A stretch of DNA of 21,232 nt from Conidiobolus incongruus B7586 (taxonomy: Eukaryota > Entomophthoromycota > Entomophthoromycetes > Entomophthorales > Conidiobolaceae): NCBI GenBank assembly GCA_000697335.1, contig JNEM01010988.1:1-21232 (forward strand), in the 5' to 3' direction. Below the pieces are notes generated by a model. The model did not search any database. It worked only from the letters and a program-made list of their open reading frames with translations, and had not been told where the DNA came from. Below, in pieces: positions 21,012-21,232 of this stretch (its first letter is position 1; each line of letters starts with the position of its first letter). The position numbers and the translations under genes were made by a program.

Positions 21012-21232
21012 TGTAAGTGTAGTGGTAGTTAACCTAATATAGTGCAGAGGAAGACTTAATATAAAAGTAGTGTGGTGTAGAACATGGTAATATAATGTGG
21101 CTGTAGTGTGCAAGTGTAAACAAAGTTTAATTAAGCTTCAAACTAGGGTGAGTCACCAATATATTAAGATTTATATTAGGTAGTGCCAATATCCTACAAT
21201 ATCAACAGAATATAGTCTCAATTTTAGAAATA
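21012..21232 (-). repeat. LTR of the same Ty3/Gypsy family, truncated by the window edge
   Basis: Starts tgtaagtgtagtggtagtt and matches the first 220 bases or so of the LTRs at 14068 and 19383. It is the least mutated of the four LTR sites: relative to it, the other copies differ almost entirely by C-to-T or G-to-A changes, mostly CpA or TpG becoming TpA. It interrupts mariner copy B after ggtaccttat, so the expected duplication on the far side is cttat. Whether a full element or a solo LTR follows cannot be seen. Confidence 0.85.

Noticed and set aside
1-21232. Organelle DNA, or an AT-rich protist such as Plasmodium or Dictyostelium
   Set aside because: The intact gene has normal composition while only repeats are A/T-saturated, and repeat copies differ by CpA-to-TpA changes; this points to RIP-type mutation of a fungal nuclear genome and not to a uniformly AT-rich genome.
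1-21232. CRISPR arrays, rRNA, tRNA, bacterial operons
   Set aside because: No regularly spaced repeats, no rRNA words and no tRNA-like fold were found on either strand; the window is eukaryotic.

Overview
The window is extremely AT-rich nuclear eukaryotic DNA, by eye roughly a fifth G+C, and most of it is decayed repeat. It most likely comes from an AT-rich, RIP-affected block of a filamentous ascomycete (Pezizomycotina). This rests on four things: a chromovirus-type Ty3/Gypsy element with typical ends, Tc1/mariner-like elements of about 1.3 kb, differences between repeat copies that are nearly all C/T or G/A and mostly turn CpA/TpG into TpA, and one short intron-less gene for a secreted, cysteine-containing protein standing alone in the AT-rich DNA. 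The organism is inferred; no rRNA, tRNA or housekeeping gene is present to fix it.

Layout. 1-135 is the right end of a decayed LTR. 136-2800 is AT-rich non-coding DNA, with a less AT-rich island at about 920-1345 that may be an old gene and an imperfect hairpin at 1981-2049. 2808-3449 (minus) is a decayed paralogue of the intact gene at 9196-9855. 3450-4652 has no gene but holds a second hairpin at 3860-3900. 4653-5939 is Tc1/mariner-like copy A (plus orientation). 5940-9060 has no supportable gene. 9196-9855 (minus) is the only intact gene, a 219-residue secreted protein of unknown family with a TATA box upstream and two small hairpins and an AATAAA just downstream. 9990-13010 is AT-rich with no gene. 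13012-20025 is Tc1/mariner-like copy C (minus orientation), split by a 5.7 kb Ty3/Gypsy element (14068-19781, minus orientation) flanked by the 5-bp direct repeat gttta. 20456-21011 is the first part of mariner copy B (plus orientation), which is cut at 21012 by another LTR of the same Ty3/Gypsy family running off the window.

How it fits together. Three mariner copies and three LTR sites of one Ty3/Gypsy family give a relative history. The mariner elements came first, Ty3/Gypsy elements then landed inside two of them, and C-to-T mutation eroded all copies unevenly; mariner B and the right-edge LTR are the least changed. The secreted-protein gene has survived with normal coding composition while its nearby paralogue has decayed. 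This is the arrangement known for fungal effector-like genes in AT-rich isochores, but the sequence does not show that this gene is an effector.
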